The position numbers were made by a program, and so were the translations under genes. Below the pieces are notes generated by a model that searched no databases, was not told the DNA's origin, and saw only the letters and a list, made by a program, of their open reading frames with translations. Of a DNA stretch of 64,000 nucleotides, positions 16,487 to 25,116 are shown in pieces. The stretch's first letter is position 1; every line of letters begins with the position of its first letter. This stretch comes from Streptomyces pluripotens (GTDB taxonomy: Bacteria > Actinomycetota > Actinomycetes > Streptomycetales > Streptomycetaceae), in assembly GCF_000802245.2 (NCBI RefSeq), contig NZ_CP021080.1, forward strand, positions 3,348,001 through 3,412,000, written 5' to 3'.

Positions 16487-17330
16487 AGCGGCCGAACCAC
16501 ACGTACCGTACGAGCAGTTCCCCACCGCGCTGCGATTCTCCGTACGCGATGAGACCCGCAACCGGCTCGCCGGACTGCTGCTGATCCTCTTCGTACCGGC
16601 CTGGTACCTCCTGATGGACGCCATGGCCTCGGGTGAGACGCTGGACTTCAAGCTGTACGCGACCGGCAAGGTCCTGCACGTCGACGGCGGACACCTCACC
16701 CTGATCACGGCGGGCCTCAACTCCGTCACGATGATCGCCGGGTTCGTCGTCTTCGACGCCGTACGCAAGGCGCTCGCCTTCGACCGGCGGTTGGTCTTCG
16801 CCGGATACCGGCAATCCACCCTCATCGGCGCCAAGACCCTCGCCATCACCGCGGTCGCCACGGCGATCGCCCTCTACACCGCACTCGCCATCCTCTTCTT
16901 CTGGCGGCCGACGGCGGGCGGCTGGTTCGCCGTCCTCGCAGGATTCACGGTCATCGCGCTCACCTACGGCGCGCTCGGCCTGCTCCTCGGCGTCCTGGTC
17001 AAGCGGGACCTGGAGGGCTTCTTCCTGATCATCATGGGCGCGATGATGGACACTTTCCTGCAGAACCCGCTGGGCAACCCGCTCGCCAACAAGCCCATCC
17101 TGGAGTGGTTCCCGTCCTTCGGCCCGATGCAGTTCGCCGCCGGTGGAGCCTTCGGTGACACCGCCCTGTGGGGGCATCTCGCCCTGGGGCTCGGGTGGGC
17201 AGCCGGGTTCGTCGTGGTGGGACTGGCCATCTTCCGGGTGCGGACCCGCAACCGGACCCACGGCCGGAGCCATGACCGGACCCCCCAGGGACACGGGGAC
17301 GACAACCACACGGTCTTGCCCACGGCGTAG
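16473..17330 (+). CDS. ABC-2 type transporter permease
   Basis: 285 residues with six predicted membrane helices (for example LLLILFVPAWYLLMDAMA, TLITAGLNSVTMIAGFVVF and FAVLAGFTVIALTYGALGLLLG), the ABC-2 permease layout. A cytoplasmic His/Arg/Asp-rich tail of about 35 residues ends the protein. The gene overlaps the ATPase gene by 14 bases, so the two subunits should be made together. The substrate is unknown; the TetR gene upstream suggests inducible export of a toxic or signalling compound. A strong hairpin at 17355-17400 ends the operon. Confidence 0.88.
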   Translation: MSASEAAEPHVPYEQFPTALRFSVRDETRNRLAGLLLILFVPAWYLLMDAMASGETLDFKLYATGKVLHVDGGHLTLITAGLNSVTMIAGFVVFDAVRKALAFDRRLVFAGYRQSTLIGAKTLAITAVATAIALYTALAILFFWRPTAGGWFAVLAGFTVIALTYGALGLLLGVLVKRDLEGFFLIIMGAMMDTFLQNPLGNPLANKPILEWFPSFGPMQFAAGGAFGDTALWGHLALGLGWAAGFVVVGLAIFRVRTRNRTHGRSHDRTPQGHGDDNHTVLPTA

Positions 17331-17354
17331 CGGTTCCGCTCCAGCGACACCGGT

Positions 17355-17400
17355 GCCCCTGGACGGCCGGGCCGAGCAGACGTACCGGCCGTCCAGGGGC
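17355..17400 (+). terminator. Perfect 16-bp hairpin after the TetR-ABC operon
   Basis: Arms GCCCCTGGACGGCCGG (17355-17370) and CCGGCCGTCCAGGGGC (17385-17400) pair perfectly around a 14-base loop, 24 bases after the permease stop. There is no T run, as is common for actinomycete terminators. Confidence 0.75.
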
Positions 17401-17606
17401 ACGATCGAGATGCGGACGGGGTCCGGCCGCCGCACACTGAAGAGGGACTGCAGCCTCTTATCGTCGACGTACTCCCTCACCCGGTTCCCTGCCGGGTTCC
17501 GTTCCAGACCCGAACGGAGCAGCGCGTCACGCCCCCGCCACCCGCTCGGACGCCACGCCCCGCACTCCGTACGCGGCCACTGTCCTCGTCCCAGGGGTGG
17601 TCCACC

Positions 17607-19004
17607 ATGAGCGGCTTCGACGACACCGCGCTGCAGAACCTGCGCGAAACGCTGCGCGGGCCCCTCCTCTCGCCCCGGGATCCGGGCTACGACGAGGCCC
17701 GCAGCATCTACAACGCGATGATCGACCGGCGGCCTGCCGCCATCGCGCAATGCGTTGACGTCGGGGACGTACGGGCAACTGTCACGGCCGCCCGCGAGGC
17801 TGGGGTGGAGCTGGCCGTGCGCGGCGGCGGGCACAGCGGCCCGGGCCTGTGCCTGGTCGAGGACGGGCTCACGCTCGACCTGTCCCCCATGCGCTGGGTC
17901 CACGTGGATCCGGCGGCCGGGATCGCGCGCGTGGGTGGCGGCAGTCAGTTGGGCGATCTGGACCACGCGGCACACGCCTTCGGCCTCGGTGTACCGGCCG
18001 GCATCATGTCGACCACCGGAGTGGGCGGTCTGACCCTCGGCGGCGGGCACGGGCACCTGACCCGCAGGTACGGGCTCACGGTCGACAATCTGCTGTCGGC
18101 CGACGTCGTCCTCGCCGACGGCAGTTTCGCCAGCGCCTCCGCGGAGGAGAACGCCGACCTGTTCTGGGCGCTGCGCGGCGGCGGCGGCAACTTCGGCGTC
18201 GTCACCTCCTTCACCTACCGTCTGCACCCGGTGGACACGGTCGGGGTGGCCGTGACGGTGTGGCCGCTGGACCACACCCGCGAGGTGCTCCAGTGGTACC
18301 GCGACTTCCTGCCCGGCGCGCCGGACGACCTCAGCGGCTTCTTCGCGCTCCTGGTCATCCCGCCCGGGCCGCCCTTCCCCGAGCCGATCCACGGACAGAA
18401 GATGTGTGCCGTGGTCTGGTGCTACACGGGCGACCTCGGCGGCGACCGTCTGGAACAGCGGCTGTCCGCGGTGAACGATCCGGCACCGACGGCCTTCCAC
18501 TTCACCGCCCCCATGCCGTACCCCGCCCTGCAGGCCATGTTCGACCCGCTGATCCCCAAGGGGCTCCAGTGGTACTGGCGCGGCGACTTCTTCGACGCCA
18601 TCCCCGACGAAGCCATCGCAGTCCACGAGAGGTACGGCCAGTCCATCCCCACCGGCCTGTCGACCATGCACATGTACCCGGTCAACGGCGCGGCGCACCG
18701 CGCCGGCGCCGGCGACACGGCCTGGTCCTACCGGGACGCCGTGTGGTCCAGCGTGATCGGCGGCATCGACCCCGATCCCGCCAACGCCGGGCTGATCCGC
18801 CAGTGGTGCGTGGACTACTGGACCGACCTGCACCCCCACTCCATGGGCGGCTCCTACATCAACTTCCTGGGAGAGGGAGAGGGCCCGGACCGGGTCCGGA
18901 CCACCTACCGTGACAACTACGACCGGCTGGCCGCGGTCAAACACACCTACGACCCGGACAACTTCTTCCACGCCAACCAGAACATCCCGCCCGCGGCCGG
19001 ATGA
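17607..19004 (+). CDS. FAD-dependent oxidoreductase, berberine-bridge (BBE) family
   Basis: 465 residues. ATG 17607 has AGGGG about ten bases upstream. An FAD_binding_4 (PCMH) domain spans about 35-205: VRGGGHSGPG contains the His that usually carries the 8-alpha flavin bond, and GIMSTTGVGGLTLGGGHG is the second FAD loop. That loop lacks the Cys used for bicovalent attachment in some members, so single covalent attachment is expected. The BBE domain is at the C-terminus (TYDPDNFFHANQNIPP). Family members oxidise sugars, alkaloids or natural-product intermediates; the substrate here is unknown. It is monocistronic and convergent with the L,D-transpeptidase gene. Confidence 0.9.
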   Translation: MSGFDDTALQNLRETLRGPLLSPRDPGYDEARSIYNAMIDRRPAAIAQCVDVGDVRATVTAAREAGVELAVRGGGHSGPGLCLVEDGLTLDLSPMRWVHVDPAAGIARVGGGSQLGDLDHAAHAFGLGVPAGIMSTTGVGGLTLGGGHGHLTRRYGLTVDNLLSADVVLADGSFASASAEENADLFWALRGGGGNFGVVTSFTYRLHPVDTVGVAVTVWPLDHTREVLQWYRDFLPGAPDDLSGFFALLVIPPGPPFPEPIHGQKMCAVVWCYTGDLGGDRLEQRLSAVNDPAPTAFHFTAPMPYPALQAMFDPLIPKGLQWYWRGDFFDAIPDEAIAVHERYGQSIPTGLSTMHMYPVNGAAHRAGAGDTAWSYRDAVWSSVIGGIDPDPANAGLIRQWCVDYWTDLHPHSMGGSYINFLGEGEGPDRVRTTYRDNYDRLAAVKHTYDPDNFFHANQNIPPAAG

Positions 19005-19031
19005 GCCAGTGCGGGGATCGGGTCGGACACG

Positions 19032-20042
19032 CTAGGAACGGCGGGCCGTTGCCGAGTTGGCGAGCCACTGGGACCAGGTGAGGTTCCAGTCACCGTAGCC
19101 GTTGCCCTCGGCGACCGTCTGGCGGGAGCCCTCGACCCGGATGACGTCACCGGGGATGACCCTGCGGTAGAAGCGTTCGGCGGTGCCGTCGGTGGCGAGT
19201 CCGACACAGCCGTGAGTGGTGTTGGCCCGGCCCGCGTAGGTGTTCGCGCCGGGATTCTGATGGACGTAGGTGCCGGACGTGGTGATGTGTACGGCCCAGG
19301 CGTAGTAGCCGTGGTAGGCGTCGCCGAGGCCTACGGTTCGGGAGTCCATGTAGACCTTGGGTGCCTTGTCCATCACCACCATGGTCCCGTTCCAGGTGTC
19401 CAGGCCGGGCCGGCCGGCGGTGACGGGTATTCGGGTGGCCGGCTTGCCGTCCTCGGTGACGGTCATGGTGTGGCTGCGCACGTCCACCGTCGCAGTGAGG
19501 GCACGGCCGATGGTGAAGTGCCGCACGGAGTTGGTGCCGACGTGCAGCGTGACGTGGGTGCCGGGCTTCCAGTAGGCGGGCGGACGGTAGTCGACGCGCT
19601 GTCCGCCGAGGAGGTTGCGGTCCTTGACCCAGCTCCATGCGCCGGTGACCGAGGGCGTGGTGCGGACCGTGAGCAAGTGCTCGACCTCGGCCCGCTGGGA
19701 CGCTGGGACGGGGCGGGGAAAGGTGACGGATATCGGCATGCCGACGCCGACGGTGGCTCCCTCGGCGATGTTGACCTTGGCCTGGGCGAGCACGGTCGGC
19801 TCGTGGACGGCGGGCGCGCTCCGGCCGGGTGAGGCGGTGGCCGCGTCCCCGCCTGCGGTGGCGGACCGGGTGGGCTCGGTCGCCGCCGACGAGGCGGTGG
19901 CCGCGCATCCGGTCGCCGAGAGGACGAGTGCTCCGGCCGCCGCCAGGGCCCCGGCGAGGGTGCGAATGCGGCGCGGACGGCGGCCGGCCGAACGGTGCGT
20001 GGGCGTCGGGCAGTGCGTGGCCGTCGGGCGATGCGTGGACAA
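19032..20042 (-). CDS. L,D-transpeptidase lipoprotein (Ig-like plus YkuD domains)
   Basis: 336 residues from TTG 20042, chosen because AGGGGG lies six bases upstream; an in-frame GTG at 20084 has no ribosome site. A lipobox (LSATGC) follows an Arg-rich start, so the enzyme is anchored outside the membrane. An Ig-like domain (about 75-180) precedes the YkuD catalytic domain, whose active-site Cys lies in TTHGCVGL, with the upstream His in YVHQNPG. L,D-transpeptidases make 3-3 crosslinks in peptidoglycan. It is divergent from the second sigma cassette (227 bases between starts), so this sigma factor probably controls or responds to cell-wall state. Confidence 0.9.
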   Translation of the reverse strand: MSTHRPTATHCPTPTHRSAGRRPRRIRTLAGALAAAGALVLSATGCAATASSAATEPTRSATAGGDAATASPGRSAPAVHEPTVLAQAKVNIAEGATVGVGMPISVTFPRPVPASQRAEVEHLLTVRTTPSVTGAWSWVKDRNLLGGQRVDYRPPAYWKPGTHVTLHVGTNSVRHFTIGRALTATVDVRSHTMTVTEDGKPATRIPVTAGRPGLDTWNGTMVVMDKAPKVYMDSRTVGLGDAYHGYYAWAVHITTSGTYVHQNPGANTYAGRANTTHGCVGLATDGTAERFYRRVIPGDVIRVEGSRQTVAEGNGYGDWNLTWSQWLANSATARRS

Positions 20043-20269
20043 GGAGTTCCCCCTGCGTTGTGTGCTGACGTCGTGTATACGCACACCACCGCAGGTCGGG
20101 TTGCATCCTCACCTCGGGAAATTTCCAGCAGCCCGCCGCGGCCCCTGGCACGGCACGCACCGAACGGCAAGACCGCCGCGGTGACGGCGTCGCCGCGGTT
20201 GCGAACGGGGGAGGAACGACGGGCAGCACGCCGTATGATCGCACCCCGGGGACGGGATGCGGGGGGCCG

Positions 20270-20788
20270 ATGACCGAGGAGGAGTTCGACGACTTCTACG
20301 CAGCTGCGTTTCCCCGCCTGGTGGGGCAGTTGTACGCCTTCACCGGCGACCACGCCGAGGCCCAGGACGTGGTGCAGGAGGCCTTCGTCAAAGCCTGGGA
20401 CCGTCGTGCGTCGTTCGATGCCGCCTCGGCTCCGGAGGCGTGGATCCGCACCGTCGCCACCCGCTTGGCGGTCAGCCGCTTCCGGCGGGCCCGGCGCTGG
20501 CTGGAACTCGTCCGCAAGGACGCCCCACCGGAGCAGACTCCGGGGCCTGGTCCCGAGCACGTCGCCCTGGTCACCGCTCTGCGCGAGCTGCCCCGGCCAC
20601 AGCGGCTGGCGATGGTCCTGTACCACGTGTGCGATCTGAGCGTGGACCAGATCGCGGCCGAGACCGGTTCCCCCGCCGGGACGGTCAAGGCGCGGCTGGC
20701 CCGTGGCCGTGCCGCCCTTGCCCGCCATCTGTCGTCCCAGGAGGCTGAGTCCATGACCGGGAGGGAGGAGGCCACACATGCCTCATGA
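20270..20788 (+). CDS. ECF RNA polymerase sigma factor, SigE-family type (cassette 2)
   Basis: 172 residues. ATG 20270 has GGGGGG four bases upstream. It is a clear paralogue of the sigma factor at 12715: region 2 shares AEAQDVVQEAF and region 4 shares VCDLSVDQIAAETGSPAGTVK versus LCDLPVEQVAAETGRPVGTVK. Both domains are complete. The next gene overlaps by 11 bases and encodes a membrane protein that is probably its inhibitor. The divergent neighbour is an L,D-transpeptidase, so a role in envelope stress is likely. Confidence 0.9.
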   Translation: MTEEEFDDFYAAAFPRLVGQLYAFTGDHAEAQDVVQEAFVKAWDRRASFDAASAPEAWIRTVATRLAVSRFRRARRWLELVRKDAPPEQTPGPGPEHVALVTALRELPRPQRLAMVLYHVCDLSVDQIAAETGSPAGTVKARLARGRAALARHLSSQEAESMTGREEATHAS

Positions 20789-21458
20789 CCCTTCGGACCC
20801 GGCCGCCTCCGAGGAGACCACCGACCGGCTCACCCGCGCCTTGCGCGAGGTGGCCGGCCACGGTCGGCGCTCCGCGCCCACGACCGGCGCCTTCGTGCGG
20901 CGACGGGCCGTGCTGCGCCGCCGCGCCCGCCGAGCCGGGCTGGTCTCGGCAGGGCTCGTCCTGGCGAGCACGGCCGTCGTCACCGGCACCGCACTGCTGG
21001 ACCGTGCCGACCGGTCGGCGACCCCGCCCGCGGGGACCACCTCCACGACCACGCCGGCACCGCACCCGTCGCCCGATGCGACGCCGGTCCACGACATCCG
21101 GATCGACCTCACCCACCTGGAACTCCACGCCGCCGGACGCACGTTCCCCATCTCCGCGCCCAGCGCGGACAAGGCCTTTCGCGCGGGCGACTCGGTCGCC
21201 CGGGTCACCGAACTCAACCGGCGCCTGAAGTTCGTTGCCCAGCCGGGCGGTGAGGTCGAGGAGCACGATTGGGTGCTGAGGTTCCAGGGGTCCCGGAAAC
21301 TCCCGCACTTCATCTACGCAACCGTCGGCTCGGTGAAGGTGCCCGGGCGCCGTGCGCTGGGGCCAATAGGCCTGCGCACCGCCGACGCCCGCTGGTTGTA
21401 CGAGCACACCGTGGTCGGCGCGAAGGTCACCATCACCGGCACCGGCACCGGCGGCTGA
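20778..21458 (+). CDS. Single-pass membrane protein, putative anti-sigma factor with L,D-transpeptidase-like tail
   Basis: 226 residues overlapping the sigma gene. An Arg-rich cytoplasmic N-terminus (1-52), one membrane helix (AGLVSAGLVLASTAVVTGTAL, about 53-73), a Thr/Pro linker and a 120-residue outer domain. The outer domain starts IRIDLTHLELHAAGRTFPIS and ends GLRTADARWLYEHTVVGAKV. This resembles the ends of YkuD domains (…GCIRLRNEDAxWLYxxVPVGTPV), but the His and the catalytic HGC are absent; RRALGPIGL stands where SHGCIRL is expected. So it may be an inactive L,D-transpeptidase fold used to sense wall peptides. Membrane topology is solid; the fold assignment is tentative. Confidence 0.65.
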   Translation: MPHDPSDPAASEETTDRLTRALREVAGHGRRSAPTTGAFVRRRAVLRRRARRAGLVSAGLVLASTAVVTGTALLDRADRSATPPAGTTSTTTPAPHPSPDATPVHDIRIDLTHLELHAAGRTFPISAPSADKAFRAGDSVARVTELNRRLKFVAQPGGEVEEHDWVLRFQGSRKLPHFIYATVGSVKVPGRRALGPIGLRTADARWLYEHTVVGAKVTITGTGTGG

Positions 21459-21581
21459 CGGCTCCTCGGCGCCGCCCTCCCCGCCGTAGGTTCCAGTCCC
21501 CGGCAGGGCTCACGGGAGTGCGACCCTGCCCCTCGGTCGCCCTGGAAATTCGCGGGAGCCGACCTTCGGGACCGGCCCCGT

Positions 21582-22328
21582 TCACTCCGCCCGGGCCGCG
21601 GCCCGGGCGGCACCGGCCGTCCCCGAGGAACCGGGAGCCGGGGAAGGGCCGGCGAGCCGGTAGGAGCGTACGACGGCGACCGTGCTCCCGGTGACGAGTG
21701 CGGCGGCCCACGGGGCCAGATCACGCAGCAGCCCCGGGATGCCGGTGTCCGTCTCCGCACCGCGCGGAGGAACCCGGCCCTTGGGGTCGTAGACGACGGC
21801 GAGCGCGTCACCGGGCTGGGTCGTCTGCCCGCAGCCGCGCCAGATGCGGACCTTGAGCAGCGCTCCGCCGGAGTCCGTCACCGAGCAGAGATATCGGGCG
21901 CGCGCGGAGCCCGTCACCCGGGCGTCCTCGACCGACGTCACCACCACGGACTGCACCTGGCCGCGTTCCGCCAGCACCATCCCGGCAGCAGCCTGCGGCG
22001 CCTGGAGCGCGAGGAACACACCGAGCACCGCGGCGATGCCGACCAGCGCGCGTCCGGCTCCCACCAACGACAGGTACAGGGCCAGAGCCACCGCACACGC
22101 CAGGCCCGCCTCACCGTCGGCGAACGAGGGCCTCCCGGTCCAGGCGCCCAGGACCGCGGCACCGACGATCGCGCCGGTGCCCAGGGTGCCCGCGAGGATC
22201 CCCTCCCCGACCAGCCACCAGGGCGGCGTACCGACGAATTCCGCGGGGCCCCACACCGTGGTGCGCAGATGCGTCATGAGACTCGGCTGGGGGGAAGCCG
22301 AGGACCGGTGCCGTCCGCGCACACGCAT
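21582..22328 (-). CDS. Membrane protein, function unknown
   Basis: About 248 residues. ATG 22328 (or the adjacent GTG 22331) has AAGGAAG about nine bases upstream; ATG 22277 is a shorter alternative without a ribosome site. Three or four helices lie in the first 125 residues (IVGAAVLGAWTG, AVALALYLSLVGAG, GIAAVLGVFLALQA), then a soluble domain of about 75 residues (YLCSVTDSGGALLKVRIWRG, with two Cys) and a last helix. The 3' end contains a perfect 24-bp palindrome (21587-21610) that encodes the Ala/Arg-rich tail and could also act as a terminator for the convergent sigma cassette. Confidence 0.68.
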   Translation of the reverse strand: MRVRGRHRSSASPQPSLMTHLRTTVWGPAEFVGTPPWWLVGEGILAGTLGTGAIVGAAVLGAWTGRPSFADGEAGLACAVALALYLSLVGAGRALVGIAAVLGVFLALQAPQAAAGMVLAERGQVQSVVVTSVEDARVTGSARARYLCSVTDSGGALLKVRIWRGCGQTTQPGDALAVVYDPKGRVPPRGAETDTGIPGLLRDLAPWAAALVTGSTVAVVRSYRLAGPSPAPGSSGTAGAARAAARAE

Positions 22329-22526
22329 CACCCCCCGCTTCCTTCCCCCCCGTCCGTCCGCGGGGAGGCCCGCTCACCATGGTCCTGCATGATGCAACAG
22401 CGGCAGGCGGCAGGCGGAGGGTGGGCCAATGGGGCACGCCCTGTGCACGGTCCAAAACGGCCGGGGCCACGGAAGCGTTCACACGCCGAGAAACTTGGCT
22501 GCCGCGGAGCACGGACGCCGCGGGAC

Positions 22527-23063
22527 TCAGACGTTGTGCGCCGGCACGACTTCACCGATCCAGCCCAGTGGGTGCGGCTCCGGGTCGTCCAGGGCGGGAG
22601 CCGGAAGCTCCCCGACGGCCTTGTTGAAGGCGTTGAGCGCCTCGATGAGCGCCAGCCGCTGTGTCGGTCCGAGGCCTTCGACGATCTCGGCGATCTCCGC
22701 CCGACGCCGGGCGGTGACGTCCTCGACGGTGCGCCGTCCTTCCTCGGTCAGCTGCAACAGGGTCTCGCGGCGGTTGTCCGGATTGGTACGCCGGTCGGCG
22801 AGACCAGCGGCAATGAGCCGGTCGACCATCCGCATGGCCGTCGACGGCGCCACCTGGAGCAGCTCGGCGAGGGCGACCAGCTTCGTGGTGCCCCGGATGG
22901 ACAGCACCACCAACATGCGGAACTGCGGCAGGGTCACCCGTTCCTCGACCTCGGCAAGCGAACGGGCGGAAACCGCCACCAGCAGGCGGGACGCGGTCAG
23001 TACCGCCCGGGTGACCGCGTCGACGTCGTCCAAAGGCCCAGCAGGGTTCTCGCGCTCCGGCAT
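22527..23063 (-). CDS. MarR-family transcriptional regulator
   Basis: 178 residues. ATG 23063 has AAAGGAA five bases upstream. The MarR winged helix is clear: VTLPQFRMLVVLSIRGTTKLVALAELLQVAPSTAMRMVDRLIAAGLADR, then NPDNRRETLLQLTEEGRRTV, where the wing D-x-R is read as DNRR. It lies 34 bases after the SpoIIE-type gene on the same strand, so the two may be one operon. MarR proteins are usually repressors relieved by phenolic or oxidative ligands. Confidence 0.9.
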   Translation of the reverse strand: MPERENPAGPLDDVDAVTRAVLTASRLLVAVSARSLAEVEERVTLPQFRMLVVLSIRGTTKLVALAELLQVAPSTAMRMVDRLIAAGLADRRTNPDNRRETLLQLTEEGRRTVEDVTARRRAEIAEIVEGLGPTQRLALIEALNAFNKAVGELPAPALDDPEPHPLGWIGEVVPAHNV

Positions 23064-23097
23064 GTTTCCTTTCTACCGTGCCGGAGCCGCTGAACCC

Positions 23098-24186
23098 TCA
23101 TGCGAGGGGAACAGACTTTCCTTGCACATGCCGGTGGTAACGGAGCAGCAGCATGGCCGCGTCGTCGTGGAGCGGCCCGGCGGCATGCCGCACCAGGTCC
23201 TCGCGCAGAGCCCCCAGTGCGTGCTCGGCATCGGGGTCCTTGAGCAGGTGGGCCCGGTCGCCGAGCGGGTAGAAGAAACCGTTCTCGTCCCGGGTCTCGG
23301 TGACGCCGTCCGTGTAGAGCAGCAGCTGCTCACCCGGGGTGAAGGGCACCCGGAACGGCTTCGGACCCTCGACCCCGTGGGCGCCCAGACCCAGGGGGAG
23401 GGCGTAGGCGGGCGGCTGCGGGAAGTCGGCGGTGCCGTCCTGGTGCACCACCATCGGTGCCGGATGCCCGTAGTTGAGGAAGACGACCTCGTGGGCGGCG
23501 CCGATCTCGGCGAGGACCGCTGTGACGAATTTCTCTCCCCCGAGCTCCCGGGCCGTACTGCGTTCCAGACGCTCGCCCAACCCGGCCAGGTCGGATTCGT
23601 CGTACGCGGCCTCCCGGAAGGCGCCGAGCACCACGGCGGCGGTCTCCACCGCGGCCAGCCCCTTGCCCTGCACATCCCCCACGATCACCCGCACACCGTG
23701 CGGCGAGGCGACCACCTCGTACAGGTCACCGCCGATGCGCGCCTCCGCGACCGCAGAGGTGTACGACACCGCGGCCTGCAGCGGGCCCGCGGTCCGCGGC
23801 ACCGGCCGCAGCAGCACTCGCTGGGCCACCTCCGCGATCGACCGCACGCTGGCCAGCTCCGCCTCCCTGCGTGAACGCATCACCGCTGCGACGATGCCCA
23901 CACCGGTGACACCGGCGACCGAAGCCATCGCCGTGAAACCCCGGCGTTCCTCGAACAGGCCGTCGTACAGCCCGAGCGCCACGCAGAGCAGCAGCGCAAC
24001 GGCGCCGATCAGCACGGTGCGTCGCCATCCGCCGATCAGTCCGGCGAACGCCGGCCCGAGTGAAACCAGCGGCAGGAACCCCACCCCTGGCCCGGCGATG
24101 ATGTCCGCAGCTGCCACCACGGCCATGGCCGCCGCGGGCGTCCAGGACAGCAGCGCAGAGCCCGGCGCCGCTTTGTCCGCGGTCAT
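23098..24186 (-). CDS. Membrane-anchored SpoIIE/PP2C-type serine phosphatase
   Basis: 362 residues. ATG 24186 has GGAGGAGG four bases upstream. Several N-terminal helices (about 15-110) are followed by a SpoIIE phosphatase domain (about 150-360). Metal-binding acidic residues are in ARIGGDLYEVV, VIVGDVQGKG, LLYTDGVTE and HDDAAML. It is a close relative of the product at 52839 (VGDVQGKGLAAVETAAVVLGAFREA versus VGDVQGKGLGAVETAAALLGTFREA) and lacks sensor domains beyond the membrane part. Such enzymes dephosphorylate anti-anti-sigma factors in partner-switching pathways. Confidence 0.9.
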   Translation of the reverse strand: MTADKAAPGSALLSWTPAAAMAVVAAADIIAGPGVGFLPLVSLGPAFAGLIGGWRRTVLIGAVALLLCVALGLYDGLFEERRGFTAMASVAGVTGVGIVAAVMRSRREAELASVRSIAEVAQRVLLRPVPRTAGPLQAAVSYTSAVAEARIGGDLYEVVASPHGVRVIVGDVQGKGLAAVETAAVVLGAFREAAYDESDLAGLGERLERSTARELGGEKFVTAVLAEIGAAHEVVFLNYGHPAPMVVHQDGTADFPQPPAYALPLGLGAHGVEGPKPFRVPFTPGEQLLLYTDGVTETRDENGFFYPLGDRAHLLKDPDAEHALGALREDLVRHAAGPLHDDAAMLLLRYHRHVQGKSVPLA

Positions 24187-24591
24187 GCGTCCTCCTCCGG
24201 CACAGTCACCCTCCCTCTTCAGGCTATGCAAGGCTTCCCGTCCAGAAGTGCCTCTCGCTCCGGCCCTTTACCGAAGAGAGGCCGAGAGTGCGCTGACGGC
24301 CGCGTGCGGAGCCGAACCCTCCCGGTCGACACTGGCGATCAGATTTTGCCCTGTGCAAAGATTGCGCCCGGGGGGCCGCGCCGTCGGCCGAGGGCCGCCC
24401 GGCGCCCAGGAGTGGACCGGCACGGTATCGCGGGCAGGGGCGGCGCACCGGCCGACGGCAGGCCTCCCGCCACCGGATGTCGGGAACGCGGAACCGCCCC
24501 TTGCCCCCGCCCGTCCACAAGGGGGAGGGCAGAACCATCAAGGGCAGAACCTATCAAGGGCGGAACCCATCAGCCGGGGAGAAGAGGGGCA
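24187..24591. other. 405-bp intergenic region between the phosphatase and small membrane protein genes
   Basis: No gene supported. It holds a short inverted repeat TTTGC-CCTGT-GCAAA at 24345-24359 in a locally AT-rich patch, and three tandem 15-16 bp repeats at 24527-24573 (listed separately). As a divergent region it should contain both promoters. Confidence 0.5.
24527..24573 (+). repeat. Three tandem 15-16 bp repeats just upstream of a start codon
   Basis: GGGCAGAACCATCAA (24527-24541), GGGCAGAACCTATCAA (24542-24557) and GGGCGGAACCCATCAG (24558-24573) are adjacent and end 18 bases before the GTG at 24592. They may be regulator half-sites or simple slippage products. Confidence 0.7.
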
Positions 24592-25074
24592 GTGGCCGCT
24601 GAGGTGCCGAGCCAGGGCAGGATGCCGGGCGATCGGGACGAGCGTCCTCCGGCCGTCCCCGATGCCGTATGGCGGCGCTTCCTCACCGACACCGACCATG
24701 CCATCCGCGCTTCCGCGCCCAGGAAGCCGTCCACACGGGAGCAGGCCACCGCGCTCCACGAGAGGTCGGTGGACGCGGTCGGCGAGCTGTGGGAGCGAAG
24801 GGGCCCGTGGGCCGGCCCGGCGTGGCGGGACGTGGACGGCCGGGCCCGGCGCCGACGCGTGGGCCACGTCCTCGGTTCGGTGGCCGTGATCGCCCTGGCC
24901 GTGAGTGCCCTGTCCTGTGTGCCCGCAGGCCCGGGCCTGCCCGGGGAAGGCCCCGCGGACGGTACGGCACAACGGTCCGAGGACGTGCCGCCGGACCGAG
25001 TGCCCGCGGTGACCGGCCTTTCGACCGGGCCGATCCGCACGGGCACCGCGCAGCCGGCGCCCCGTACCGGGTGA
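24592..25074 (+). CDS. Small single-pass membrane protein, function unknown
   Basis: 160 residues from GTG 24592, preceded by GGAGAAGAGGGG; the frame is open further upstream, but that part has an Arg/Gly-rich, non-coding composition. The N-terminal 100 residues are charged and mostly helical (REQATALHERSVDAVGELWERRG). One membrane helix (VLGSVAVIALAVSALSCV, about 97-115) and a Pro/Gly-rich outer tail follow. No family recognised. Confidence 0.6.
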   Translation: MAAEVPSQGRMPGDRDERPPAVPDAVWRRFLTDTDHAIRASAPRKPSTREQATALHERSVDAVGELWERRGPWAGPAWRDVDGRARRRRVGHVLGSVAVIALAVSALSCVPAGPGLPGEGPADGTAQRSEDVPPDRVPAVTGLSTGPIRTGTAQPAPRTG

Positions 25075-25116
25075 GGCCAGGACGGCCCTGAAGGCCCCCG
25101 GCCGGCCAGCGCCCCG

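Noticed and set aside
16476..18971. Minus-strand open frame of 831 codons across the ABC permease and FAD oxidase genes
   Set aside because: It spans two unrelated genes and their intergenic terminator, with no domain or ribosome site; the plus-strand genes have clear families.
21587..21610. 24-bp perfect palindrome as an operator
   Set aside because: It lies in the 3' coding end of a membrane protein gene and consists only of G and C; a terminator role or coding coincidence is more likely.
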